From Panorpa germanica (taxonomy: Eukaryota; Arthropoda; Insecta; Mecoptera; Panorpidae): a DNA stretch of 64,000 bases. Positions 1 to 11,700 of the stretch are shown here, one piece after another. The stretch covers positions 14,012,001-14,076,000 of the forward strand of contig OY783214.1 of the NCBI GenBank assembly GCA_963678705.1, read 5' to 3'. The translations under genes were made by a program, and so were the position numbers. The stretch's first letter is position 1. Each line of letters begins with the position of its first letter. A model generated the notes under the pieces. It did no database searches and was not told the origin of the DNA. It worked only from the letters and a program-made list of their open reading frames with translations.

Positions 1-2254
1 ATTTTTATTGTGTTTTCTTTTAATGATTCAGCTCAGCATTTTTGATGAAGAGGCTATGACTAAAAATTAATGTAAAAAGTATTAGGTTTTTTTGTAATTA
101 AGTGTGCTATTTCTACAGGAACACGAACATTTTCGCTCTGGTAGCGGTAAACAACACACATCCAAGCGAAGGAGTCTGACAATCGGCCAATATCAAGGGT
201 CAACATACGATCAATTTCAAGCGATTTTTTATTTAATATTTTACATAGAAAACCCAAATAGAAGTGTTTGCTTTACTTGCTAATATCATAAGCGTTGACA
301 AGACACTGTTAAGCCGAAAGGTCATCTCTCTGCTCAGCAATAACATAACTTTAACATTTATATATATTATATAACTTTAACTAGCTGTTTCATTTTCAAA
401 AAAAAAATGTTTTTATTTCATTTTCGTAATGTACATATATTTAAGCACACACACAGAAAATTTCAAGTAAATCCGGCGATTATTTTTGAAGTTATGTAAA
501 TTTTTGTACTCTATGTATAGACTCAAAATGGTGTTTTCAAAAACTGTGACTAAGATTACTCGGAAACGACTAAACCGATCAGTCTCAAATTTGAACACAA
601 GCTTCTTAAGTATATATTTAAGAAATTAATCGAAGGTTTTATCTCACCGATCATTATTTTTTTTTTATAAACAATTTAAGGCTAAAAATTTGGTCAAAAA
701 TCGATTTTTCTTTTTAAGAAGCCGCCATTTTGTCAAAAAAAATTATTATGCCTAGTCCTTCGATTAATTTCTAGATTATACATTACTTTAACGAAATACG
801 TTTGATTTTTTCATTTTAGAAGATCCTGTCTAAAGATATAGTGGTCACCGCAAGATGCCTTTTTTGAGAGGAGGTCCTGGAGATCAGCTATAGCAGCTTC
901 CCAATTATTATTTTTGCAAATATAATAATATTAAAATACAATTAAAAGTTACCATAACATGTGTACAAATTTTCACATTAATACAATTATATATAATATA
1001 TATAATAACCTCTTAAAATAACATTTACGTAGTAGATGCAGTACATATTTTAATTTCTTGTTAACATGCTTTATAAATATATTTTTTATCATCAACCGCT
1101 TTCCTTATGAACCCGATACGATCTTTTAATCATTCAACAAACTCTTCACCACTTGCTACAGCTGTCTGTAACCACTTTAATACATTGCTCATTTAAAATT
1201 CTGATCCTCATCTTACTCTCTCTCCTTTCTGTGCCATATATTGCCACTTTTCTTTTGAACTAAAGATCCAACGGTGTCTCCATCTCTCGAGTAACTTGAG
1301 ACTATATCCATTACTGTTTTTAACTTAAGTTTCTATGAAATTTAGTAGACTGTGGAATAGGAACATAACGCCGTGTCGCAGTGCAAAGTGCCATGGGTGG
1401 GAACGGTGGGAAGGACAACAATGACTAAATTTAAATTTGCAACAATGGAATTCAAGTAAATTATTATAATATTTGTACAATAGCGTTCATTCTAGTATTA
1501 TGCCTGGCTACCATATTTAGGAAGTGTTATTCACATTATTGAGAATTCAAATTATGAATACAAGACACTGCTAAGAATACAATGACCGTTCTTTAAATGG
1601 GGCTGAAACAGCAGTTTAAAAAACTAGTGCAACATCCCGAGTAGTAATGTTATTCGACATGCATGAGGCCCCGATAAGGCCCTGACAAGGTATGCATTAT
1701 TACCTTCAAATTTTCAGACAAAAATGTATAACATTCTAGCACGACAACTGCCAAAGACTGATTAACTTAATCCTTCCAAACCTTTTCGTAATTCCACAGT
1801 AACTCTCAATATTTGGTAATTCCTTTCCTAAAGGTATTTAAAAATTACATAATGTCTACCTTTTTCATTAGTATGCGCGTCAAAACAGGCACCAGACAAG
1901 GACAGTCTGATCTATTGAAACCGAACTACTAGTACATCCATTATTGCGAAATAATTGAAAGTTAGAAAGGTCTTCAAGAAATAATTCGATTTTACAAAAC
2001 GCTTTCATTTCAAATTAAGTATTATACTATTTTAACGGTAGAAATTATTAAATAAATATGTTACGCGCTCTATAATTATGAGATATCATGCGTAAATAAT
2101 CAATTCGTTTTATATTGTTATAAATTATTCATTTGTTGTGATTAGATTTGTAGGTTTATGAACCAGCAAAACTAAACCAAACCAAATTTCGGTGATCCAA
2201 AACTACTTTCAAGAAACTTGTTATGGTTCGTTTTGTATTTAATAAATTGAGAAT
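1..2254. other. AT-rich stretch, no gene seen
   Basis: Only short open frames occur here, in low-complexity AT-rich sequence, and none has protein-like composition or splice partners. I see no RNA gene. Part of it may be intron or upstream sequence of the membrane-protein gene whose last exon starts at 5767. Confidence 0.5.
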
Positions 2255-2446
2255 TTAATCATATTTTTGTCTATATATTTCTTCAACTGGCAAGTTGGAA
2301 ATAGGTCTTGCCTTAATCAGTGCTTGATAAAAAATGTGAGGCTCATGGTCTACTAGAATTGTAGACGAAACAGTGGGCGCTGTATCTTCGTGTAGGATCC
2401 CCGGTTTAGAGCAATATTTTGTGGGTTTGGTTGTTATCATGTACAT
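2255..2446 (-). CDS. Possible small protein or terminal exon, unrecognised
   Basis: This is an open frame of 63 codons plus TAA on the minus strand. It is clearly richer in G+C than the surrounding sequence. Its composition is protein-like (Pro, His, Glu, Ile and Val mixed, with no homopolymer runs), and it includes the stretches TAPTVSSTILVDHEPHIF and ARPISNLPVEEIYRQKYD. It could be a complete micro-protein starting at the ATG at 2446 (in-frame stops lie just upstream) or the end of a decayed gene. I do not recognise the family. No splice partner was found. A decayed gene-like tract lies 230 bp away on the other strand, so this area may be a cluster of gene relics. Confidence 0.3.
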   Translation of the reverse strand: MYMITTKPTKYCSKPGILHEDTAPTVSSTILVDHEPHIFYQALIKARPISNLPVEEIYRQKYD

Positions 2447-2671
2447 ACATAATCATAAATTTATCATGCAGCGGTTATGTTTGATGTGAAAAGGAAAAAA
2501 TCGTAGCATTAACAAACATAACCTAACTTTTATATGTGAAAATCGAAATTACTTCCTACCAACGTAATAAAATAAAAGTTCTCATGGTTACCAACCTCTG
2601 TACATTATTTCATATTAAGGCACTGTTAGTATTCTCATATATTTTATGCTGTTAAAGTATCAGATTTCAAG

Positions 2672-3094
2672 ATGTCAGAAGACACGCATAAGAAACCAGA
2701 GAAATATTTTGGTAAGATGCCGAATGCCGCATGATCACATGGCGAAGTCTTCAAGCGCGAATGATTAACACTTTGTAGACGGTATAGAAAGACAGGGACA
2801 CAAAGATTCGGAACTCCAAAACGGATGTTGACTTCTTGTCAACCACAACGGTTTCTGAAGCATTTCCGGATGTTAAACGACTGAGTATACAGTTGACTAT
2901 GGTTTAAATCAAACATCGATAACGACACTGGGGAACTAGGTGTTAGGAATTTACAGGAAATGGGATCACAGCTGCTTACAGTACTCACAGAAAGCGGGCT
3001 TAGGTACAGGGCTGTAGATATAGTGTCGGCAAAAATATACCGACTTCGACTCAGGCTTGAACTACATACAGTGGAAAAATTAAATTTCTATTAA
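2672..3094 (+). pseudogene. Frame-broken gene-like tract, unrecognised
   Basis: A tract of raised GC contains three protein-like open segments in different frames. The first, at 2672-2731, begins MSEDTHKKPEKYFG. The second, at about 2788-2905, contains SEAFPDVKRLSIQL. The third, at 2897-3094, contains LQEMGSQLLTVLTESGL and ends with TAA. The second and third overlap at exactly the point where a one-base shift would join them, which looks like a frameshift in an older coding sequence. The first segment has internal stops before the second. No splice sites rescue the frame: the GT after TATTTTG at 2712 is a good donor, but every nearby acceptor leads into a stop. I cannot name the parent gene. 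Confidence 0.35.
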
Positions 3095-3131
3095 CTTTAC
3101 GTAAATATTTAAGTAATATAAATAAAACTAG

Positions 3132-3670
3132 AGTTTACCCCCGTCGCAAGCGACGTCTGTCTTTTGTGTGTGACTTTAATTTCATATCAAATTTATATTC
3201 CATTTTTAAATTGAAATATTTAACTCGTTCTATATTAATTTTACATACTCGTATAAAAACAAATAACTTTTCATATAAACTGACTAAAAAAATATATTCT
3301 TTATGCGTTTTTTGACCAACTTTTTTTCAAAATTTGGGATTTTTTTTTTCGATTTGTAAATTAGGTAGCAAAGTTAGCCCATATATAAAATTTCAACTTT
3401 TTAGCCCAATTTTTACACTCTGCAAAAACTGCCCACGTCACCCCAAATAAAATTATTGAGTTTTGCATTTTTTTTTTTTAATAACATACTTCATTATTAA
3501 ATAATCCAAAATTTGAGTAGTCTCCAAAGTTTCCTACCGGGCCCACTTCCTACAACGCCCAATTTTTCAATTTATAGTTTTCAAAAAAAAATTAGCATTT
3601 AACACCGTAATACACATGCCAAATTTCAACTTTCTATCTTTTATTAATTAAAAGTCATAGAGCAAAAAGT
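3132..3670 (+). repeat. Dispersed repeat R1, copy 1
   Basis: About 540 bp matches a second copy at about 35285-35810 in the same orientation. Shared landmarks in order are the GTCGCAAGCGACG palindrome, CTTTTGTGTGTGA, TTTGACCAACTTTTTTTCAA, AAATTTGGG, TCCAAAATTTGAG and CCTACCGGG. No terminal inverted repeat or coding capacity is apparent, so the class is undetermined. Confidence 0.7.
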
Positions 3671-3762
3671 CTAAGAGGCGAAGAGTCTAGGAAAGGACAC
3701 TACATTAAATGTTTCTTATAGTAATGTAATGTAATGTATTTTATAGAGTTTTGACTGTTTAA

Positions 3763-4020
3763 TTATCCTGCTTCTTGAAATAACAGTTTGTAATTTCTTA
3801 AATCTTCTAAATATATATCTGTAGCTGTCGCTGCATACGCCTTCGTTCCGCTTCCTATGTTTACTCCTGATCCACGAGTAAAATATTTTAAAAAACGTTC
3901 ATCAACGATTTTGTTCAAAACAAAATCTTGCGAAAAAGTTTTTAACACCCTTAAAAGATAGCACCACCATCATTAGCATCACGTTGCGCCTTCTCTTCCA
4001 CCTCCCTTTCTACAGCTTGT
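3763..4020 (-). pseudogene. Frame-broken coding relic on the minus strand
   Basis: Reading leftwards from about 4020, one frame gives QAVEREVEEKAQRDANDGG and then a stop. A one-base shift continues as LLRVLKTFSQDFVLNKIVDE for about 65 more codons to a TAG at 3763, including TKAYAATATDIYLEDLRNYK. Charge pattern and base composition are protein-like, and the two parts abut. The simplest reading is one old coding segment with a single frameshift. There is no intron signal between them. The family is not recognised; a retrocopy or a transposon-derived fragment are both possible. Confidence 0.35.
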
Positions 4021-5766
4021 TTAATTAAATGTATAATTTAATGAAATTAATATCCCCTTTTTAAAATCTTATTAAAATTGTAATGTTACGTCAAAAATAT
4101 TTAAAAAAGAACAGATTATTTGTCAAAAAAGATTAACAAAGCGGAAGTGACGAAAACGAAATACGATTTTATTCTTAGAAACAGGTCAAAAGTTGAAACT
4201 TAATTTAAATAATACTGGAAAATGTATTTAAGATGTAATTGTTTTATTTTTTGTAAGAAAAAAATAACATTGGATATTTAAATATCATCATTTATAATCA
4301 TTAACTGAGAGCTTGTCGAAATAAACTTATTTTATTTAAGGTTATGGCAGTCATTTAGAAATTTCCTTGTCTTACGTAGGCCAACTGTTCTGGCGCTAAT
4401 ATATTAAGGTAGTTGTCTATGGAATGTTTTAAATGTTTGTACAATTATAAAGGATACCTTTATCTAATTCTCCTGAAAATTTGAAGTTGATTGTCGAGAT
4501 AATCGAGGAGCAATAGAGAATATACATTTGACATTTGAATATACATGTGATGTGACACCAGCCAGTTCTTCACTTTTAACACAAAAAAAACACATCGCTA
4601 TATCTTTTAATACAAGTAACTGAGAATAGAGAATATATAATTGACCGTATCGTTATTTAAATAATACAACGTGGAGTTAAAATAAAGGAAACTGTTATCA
4701 CTTTGAGCATTAATAGTATTATTTATACGGTTTTGTATGTATTTTATATGTACAAAATTGTTTCCTTAGTGAACTATAAGTCATTCCACTCTTATTTTTT
4801 ATTATCATATTGCAACTCGACAACGGGTTTAAACATTTTACTGGTGTGTCAAAATTTTATCTTTTATAAAATTAATTTTGACGTTTAGCGACCCCAAATA
4901 GAGTCGGTTCCAACTAGGTAACACTAGTATTACCTGGTTTTTATATTTACTGAAATATTTAAACTATGTTCTCTATATTCGGTTGCAAAATAACATGGAA
5001 TCTTTGCATTAGATACAGTGTTACAGTGACTAAATTAACTGCCAAATGAGGGGCCCTCTTCTCGAGTCATCGTCATTTGCTGGTTGCGTTGCGACACCAA
5101 AACGTTGTACGTAAACGCGTTGTTCACCTCACGTATTAACCTCAGTAATTGGATAATTGCCCTCCTTTAAAATGGTGGGGCTCCCACTACACGAGAAGCC
5201 ATACATGATCATAAAGTAGCGCATAGATGAATGATGACACACAATTACTTAACTGCGTATTATAACTTTTTGGTAAAGGTGTCAGACCCGTGTGTGGACA
5301 CCCTAATGCCCCTTTTAATAAAAGCCCATCATTATTCTTACAAAAATTTGATTTAATGCTTAGCATAATGATATGTAAAACCTTGGATTTTGATATAATG
5401 TTATTATGCCTAATTCAAACAAACTATGTAATGAAAACTTTTAACTTTTTAAAACTGATTTCGAAATGATATCTAGTGGTAGATTTATTTACTACACTAG
5501 AAATTGCTAATGGCGGGATTTTCGAAATTAACGATTTTTCGTTCTCAGCAATGAAACCACAATGAACATTATTATATATAAATAATTTACATTTTACTTT
5601 GATATAAATAAGGAAAAATGTTGTGATTGTAAGAACTTATCACTTAAATCGCCGAAAAATAATAAATGTAATATGGAAAGTCTAATTTTCTAATTATTTT
5701 GCTCCGCCAAAGCGGTGTTAAAAGACCAAATACGATTATGTTTAATATGTCTTTTTTTAATTACAG
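4021..5766. other. No gene seen; probably the intron upstream of the next exon
   Basis: AT-rich sequence with only short random frames. The acceptor at 5765-5766 shows that at least the right part is intronic for the plus-strand gene that resumes at 5767. No upstream exon of that gene could be identified with confidence, so the gene may begin to the left of the window. Confidence 0.45.
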
Positions 5767-6665
5767 GTTGCGATGATGAACCAAAATGTCTGCGATGTGG
5801 AGCCATGGGATGCATAAAGTGTCCGGAATTGATCATTGAAGGAGCAAGAAGCTGTGTAAGTGAATGTCCGTCTGGATTATCAGCGGGCTGGTCAACAGCT
5901 TCTGACTATATGGGCCGTGTCTGTACTCCTGGAGGAACAGCTGGACTTTCGGGTGTAGCACTAGCTTCTGTAATTGGAGCCTGTGTAGGCGCTATTCTAT
6001 GTCTCATCATCATAGTAATAGGATTACTAGTAGTAAAATACAAAGCCAGGACGCGACCTTCACGAGTTATAGAAGAAACACCTGAACGGCATGAATTTTT
6101 AAAAGAATTAGCCATGCTAAGACCGCAAAGTTATTATTTCTTAGCTATGTTAAACGACACGAGACGACAAATTCGAGAGCAACATGAAGCCGGGGATCAA
6201 ACCGCCGCTCTAAGTTACCGACCATTAGTGTGTGACTTGGCTAAAATATTAATTTTATTAAATCGTCCAATAGAAACTATTATAATTCCCCCACATGATT
6301 GGAAAAGACTTTATAATTTAGCTGAAAAGTTATTAAAACGTTATAAACGTTTAAGCACTGTCAGTCAACCTCAAGTTGCGCAGTTAATTAATTTTTTACA
6401 AGCCCCATCACCAATACAAAATATACAAAATAATTACGTATCCGCTGGTTCAACTATGTCTACTTTTAAACCTAATGGGTTTGGATCTTCAATTAGTTTG
6501 CAAGATTTTGTAAACCCCTTCAGTGATAATGGATTTAGCGGGAACTCGTGGCAAGTCTCTCCACCTCCAGTCGGATCTGCAAATACTGGAAGCAGTTTGT
6601 GGCTAGAAGATGAATTCTTTCACCTGGGGTATCGCCCACAAGATGAAATTACTACAGAACTTTGA
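5767..6665 (+). CDS. Last coding exon of a single-pass membrane protein with furin-like Cys-rich stub
   Basis: The exon starts after a clear polypyrimidine tract and TTACAG at 5766 and ends at the TGA at 6663-6665. It is partial at the 5' end: its first two bases complete a codon begun upstream, so the ATG at 5715 lies in the intron and is not the start. The order is a Cys-rich stretch (C-x2-C-x4-C-x2-C spacing in CLRCGAMGCIKC, then CVSECPSG) like a furin-like repeat, one hydrophobic membrane span near 5955-6035, a basic stop-transfer, and a cytoplasmic part of about 210 residues. The cytoplasmic part is helical and basic near KRLYNLAEKLLKRYKRL. The Gly/Ser-rich tail carries an NPF tripeptide (VNPFSDNGF), the type of motif bound by EH-domain endocytic adaptors. 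I do not recognise the gene. It is probably a plasma-membrane receptor-like protein; this is inferred from architecture only. Confidence 0.75.
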
Positions 6666-8756
6666 CACAATATATATTGTATATTATGTGATTCTCCTTT
6701 GGAAGATACATTATATGTTATTATTTTATATATTTTAATTGGTTGTATTTAATAATACCCAAAAATCACAATCATATCATTTACGTATTCATTTAAGTAA
6801 CAGATATATTTAAATTTTACGTAAATGGCATATAACTGTGTTTGTTGGTAGACATTCGCTATGTTCGAATTATTTATAAATAGATGAGTATTTGCACTAT
6901 AGGATAATAAAGTTTTGTAAGTTGAATAGACATAATTCAAAGAGCAATACGTATTTGACCAAACCAGCCTAGTCATTGTTCAGATACATTTCATAAATAA
7001 GTATTAATTTGTAAATATAAATGTAATTAATTAAATCTTTGCTAAAAGAAATATATATATATTTATGTTATTATTATTTAATATGTAGTTGAATTTTATT
7101 AATTCATTTTAAGTCGTTAGCGGTAATTATAACTAAGATGACCTTTGCAGCTAAGGATTCGGTTGTCCGAATGAATAATATAGCTACATGCGTTTTGTCC
7201 TGCCTTGAATTAATTCAAAACATTCTGCGATTAATCTCTTCTGTGTTTCTGTGAGATCATTTTATAGTAAAATTAGAAAATTTTTAGAGAGATAGAAAAC
7301 TCTTGATTTGAAAGCAACAAATAAACTAGCATAGATTTTTTTTCCACAAACAGAAGGCTCGAAAATAATCTACAACAAGTTTACCGTTAATGAAATGAAG
7401 TCTGTGAAAATTTACACTGGATAGAATGGAATCTCATCAGTAATTAGAATATTAGCAATAAGTAGAGCCGTAAAAGATTCTTTCTAGGAGCGAACTTCAG
7501 GATGGTAACCACGAAGAGAATTTGGGATCCACATTACCGTTATCGTTGATATTTTAAACACGAAAAAGCTGAATTTTATATAGTGACATAATTGTAGCAA
7601 GTACTTTTTTAAAATAACAGATCTAGTAAAGGTTCAAATCTTGGATATATTTTTCATAAACCTGTAACCAGTAAATCTATCAAATTAATTGATATAAGAT
7701 ATAAATTATAAAGAAATAGTATAGTATGTATCATAAAATTGAATATTAATTAGTAATTAAAATATAGTATAATTATAATGTATGTACTGCCATCTGTTAA
7801 TTAAATTCAAAAATAATTTTATGTGAAGCATTTGTTAAATGCTTTTGGAAGTAATATATAAAAGGATGTTGTGGAATGTAGCTTCTCCTTTTAAAAACCT
7901 CAAGAAAACTATCTGCAACTTTATAGAAGAAGGTGTTTTGCATTTGAAAAGAGATAATAATATTATGTGCTGCCATATTATATTTTCTTTTCCAGGTAAA
8001 ACCATGCATGCACACAAGGCAACACTAGTACTGACTCACCTACGTGTTTTACGTGTTACTGGAGTGAGTGATTTAGTCAGATTTAGTGCAATTTAGTGAG
8101 AGACAAGTTCTACTGTTTTTATGTGAAATATAGTGCACTTGAAATTAAAATTGATTTCTTAATTTGGTAGGCTATTTAAATTTTATATTTTAATTATTTT
8201 GAATTTAACTTTTAAGACATTACTTTTTAAATTAAAGTTGACATTTTGGTGACAGTAGGCGGGCGTCGGCTCGGCATATGCCTTTTATTTCTTTAAATAT
8301 AAATAATTATCTGTCAATAACAACGTGAATGTTTTGATTATTTTTTTATATTTCAAAATATTTAAATATTATATATTTATTTCATGTTTTTATTGTATAG
8401 CTGTTTTCTTATGTTAACAAAAAGTAAAATGTTTGTAGTACTTTTTTAGTCACAAAACCTGTTGTGTTTTTGTTCCTATTTCCTAACGGAATTCATTTAT
8501 AACGTATTTCAACATTTCTCAAAGTTTATATTTAAACAGTTTATGTTTATACTCCGCTGCTTACGAAATTAGTTTGATATACACTTTAAAGAAAATAATT
8601 GTTTTTAAAGTATAAATATTATTTTATTAATTATTTTGTCATTTATATGACATTGACCGGTATCAATTCTTTTATTTTATTCACATAAATACCATTAAAG
8701 ATCTTCTTTAATTTAATCAAGCTTAATATTGACTGAATGACATTTATTAGGCCAAC
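6666..8756. other. Intergenic: 3' UTR of the membrane-protein gene and upstream region of l(2)gl
   Basis: An AATAAA lies at about 6906 and could end the upstream transcript. Short frames at 7797-8096 on both strands overlap each other and do not look coding. The right part must hold the l(2)gl promoter and leader, but no exon boundary or core promoter element is clear enough to place. Confidence 0.4.
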
Positions 8757-11700
8757 ATGTTAAAGTTCATTCGGGGGAAGGGTCAGCAACCCTCTGCAGA
8801 GAGGCAGAAACTGCAGAAAGAGCTATTCGCATTTAGAAAAGTAAGTAGATATCAATTTTAATAATATTAAAAAAACATAATAGCGCAATAATTAAATTAA
8901 GGACAATTGAACATTTTTCTGGAACATTTAATAATATCATTATTCGCAATGTATTAAAAATCTTTACACTTCATAGTTTATTTTGGATATACTACTCTAT
9001 TTTTAAGTAGTATACGTATTTCGAAATTTAGAAAATAATTTAAAAAGTGAAAATATTTCATATACAAGTACATGCCAAAATTCCACCTGTTGCATATGAT
9101 AATAATTTTAACCGCAACTATTATAAGTATCAAATGCAAATTATATAAACAAATATTTCATAAATATAAGCTTCCTCTAAGTAAAACAAAGCATTGTATT
9201 GTTTTTCAAAATTAAAACATAATTATGATTCAAATTTATAGATTACTTCTTCATACATAATCTTTAATAAATACGCTTCACAGCTTAATCTAATCTAGCA
9301 AACACTTGACCAATTACAATACACAAAATATATGCTAGATTTAGAAAATATAAATCATACATTATCGTACATTATATAATTATGCAATAAAACGAGTGAC
9401 ACAACCTTTGTGTATCAATTTTATTTAAGGCGTACCTGTAGTACATATTTGTTTTGTATTATATAGGTTTACTTGACACAGATAAGTATACTCTTTGTAA
9501 ATATTGCCTAAATTTTATCTGCCCTACAATTCTAAAGAATAATCTACCCAATTTTATTTTGGTTTCTTTATACCTGCGTGCCATATATATTTAAATTCTT
9601 ATTTGAAAATACTTGTTTAACGAATATCGCATTCTTTATATATTTGAAAACTCAATACTATAGTTCTTTAAATAACTTTAAAACTTTTTCTCGGTATTTT
9701 ATGATTCACCAATTTTTTAGTATTCTTATCATTGTCTAAAGTAAATATTAAATTAAATCCCCAGTGATTATTTCTTAATCAATTTTCTTTATTATTTGTT
9801 TTAATCTAGTATTCTAGTAATGTAGTATTTTACAAATATAATTTTTTGTGATTGATTGTACGAGTACATTCGCTTTGTTGACAATGACATATCTGCGACA
9901 TATTATCTTTTACAAAATGATATCTGTTTTTTTTTATTACGAAAATCGAATTTCTGTTGATTTTTTAATGATGTGTTACATAAATTTTTAATATTTTATT
10001 TTATATAACATCTGCGAATTTCCTGTACTTGTTCTATCATTGACGACCTCCTACTATGTTTGTAAACTTTTCTCTGTTTACAATGTATTAAATATAAACA
10101 TCCTTATTACCACTGAAAGTCAACTAATCCTCAGTGAATCACTTATTTTAGAATAGATGAAAATATGAAAACATTATTTCTTAATCTTGCGTTGTATTAT
10201 TAATTTCATGTTTAAAATAACTGTACCTGTTTTTTTTACGTCTCATAAAATGTCTACCTTGAAAGTGTATAATTTAATTTAACAACCAACAGGTACTTTC
10301 AGAAATGATTTCATTATTTACAAACTAAACTCATATTGGACGCTTGGATAGATCGGAAATTAATATAAAATATAATTAGAAATATAATCTATTATATATT
10401 AAAACATACTTTATGTATATTTTACGTAAAGTTTTAGTTAACATAAACTTTTAGATGTAATCTTTTTTACATAAACGATACGTTATATTGGTATGTTTTG
10501 TGTTCAGCGGAAACGCCTATACTTTTGCCGCACCTAATTTTTCTTCTTATAATTATTTATCAATTTTTAGTCAGGTGTATGTATCACATTCACCATGTAA
10601 TCTTTTTACCATCCATTTGTTTGCTGATGGGATTAGATATAAAATTATAACAGCGGACAATGTTGGATCCAAGCTACATATTTTTTTTTGAGTAATTCCA
10701 TTATAAATACATTCTAATAGCTTCACCTGTACAAGTATATTCTAACATTTTATATAGGTATGGTGGTGCTAGATATTGATTATGTACTTGATCATACCGT
10801 TAAAACAGGCTTGCTCATATCAGTTGTTATCAAAACTGTTATAAACACACCGTGATAAGATATCATTACTTAAATATTGTTATTTCTATAAAAAAAAAAT
10901 CTAAAACATATATGTTGCAATATATGTTACTAATGTAGCATTACTAATTGTTATACTATAATTTATGGAGATTCTGTAATTTTATTCTCTGTTTCTATGA
11001 TATGTTCTCGTACATTACAACGAATAGCTTTTAATGTAGTAGTCATGATCACGATTTTTTAAATATATATTACGGTATAAACGAATGAAATTTTCGTGAC
11101 TAAATTCTGAAAACTCTAAATAATAAAGGTCTGAAAATCAATTTCTGGTAATACAATGTAATAACATCAAATCAATATCACATTTCCATCATTTTGTTAA
11201 AATTTCAGTATTTGTGATGATTATCTTAAAATTAAATTCAGCTACAAATATTGAACACATTCTTTTAAATTATAAAGCACTTATTATTATTGCACAGTTT
11301 TAAAATAATTTGACATATGACCTGAGTAAATTAATAGATTTAAGGAACATATTATTCATCATGTATTATGTTAGTTAAAATGTAACTGTTACATTATGTA
11401 ATAGAATTCACAACAACTCATAATTAAAATAAATTGTTATTTCGATATTTTTTCTTAATCACGAAGATATTTGCATTTAATATAATATTTCATTAATGTT
11501 TATTTCATAGACAGTACAACATGGTTTTCCCAATAAACCATCCGCATTGGCTTGGGATCCCGTTTTACGCCTTATGGCTTTGGGAACAGTATCAGGAGCT
11601 ATTAAAGTATTTGGACGTCCAGGAGTTGAATTTTATGGACAACATTCACATCCAGATTGCCTTGTAATTCGAATCGCATTTTTGCCCGGTAATTACAGAA

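Noticed and set aside
5715-5766. ATG at 5715 with a hydrophobic run resembling a signal peptide, in frame with the membrane-protein exon
   Set aside because: The hydrophobic run is the polypyrimidine tract of a clear splice acceptor (TTTTTTTAATTACAG). A true start is expected in an upstream exon.
2672-5766. Joining the segment at 2672-2711 to the exon at 5767 as one gene
   Set aside because: The splice phases fit, but the product would start with a charged, non-signal N-terminus before an extracellular Cys-rich domain, and nothing else links the two.
7797-8096. Overlapping open frames on both strands upstream of l(2)gl
   Set aside because: Low-complexity composition, mutually overlapping and without splice context. 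A transposon remnant is possible but not supported.
10488-10691. 67-codon frame in intron 1 of l(2)gl
   Set aside because: No flanking splice sites in phase with the gene, and composition typical of random AT-rich DNA.
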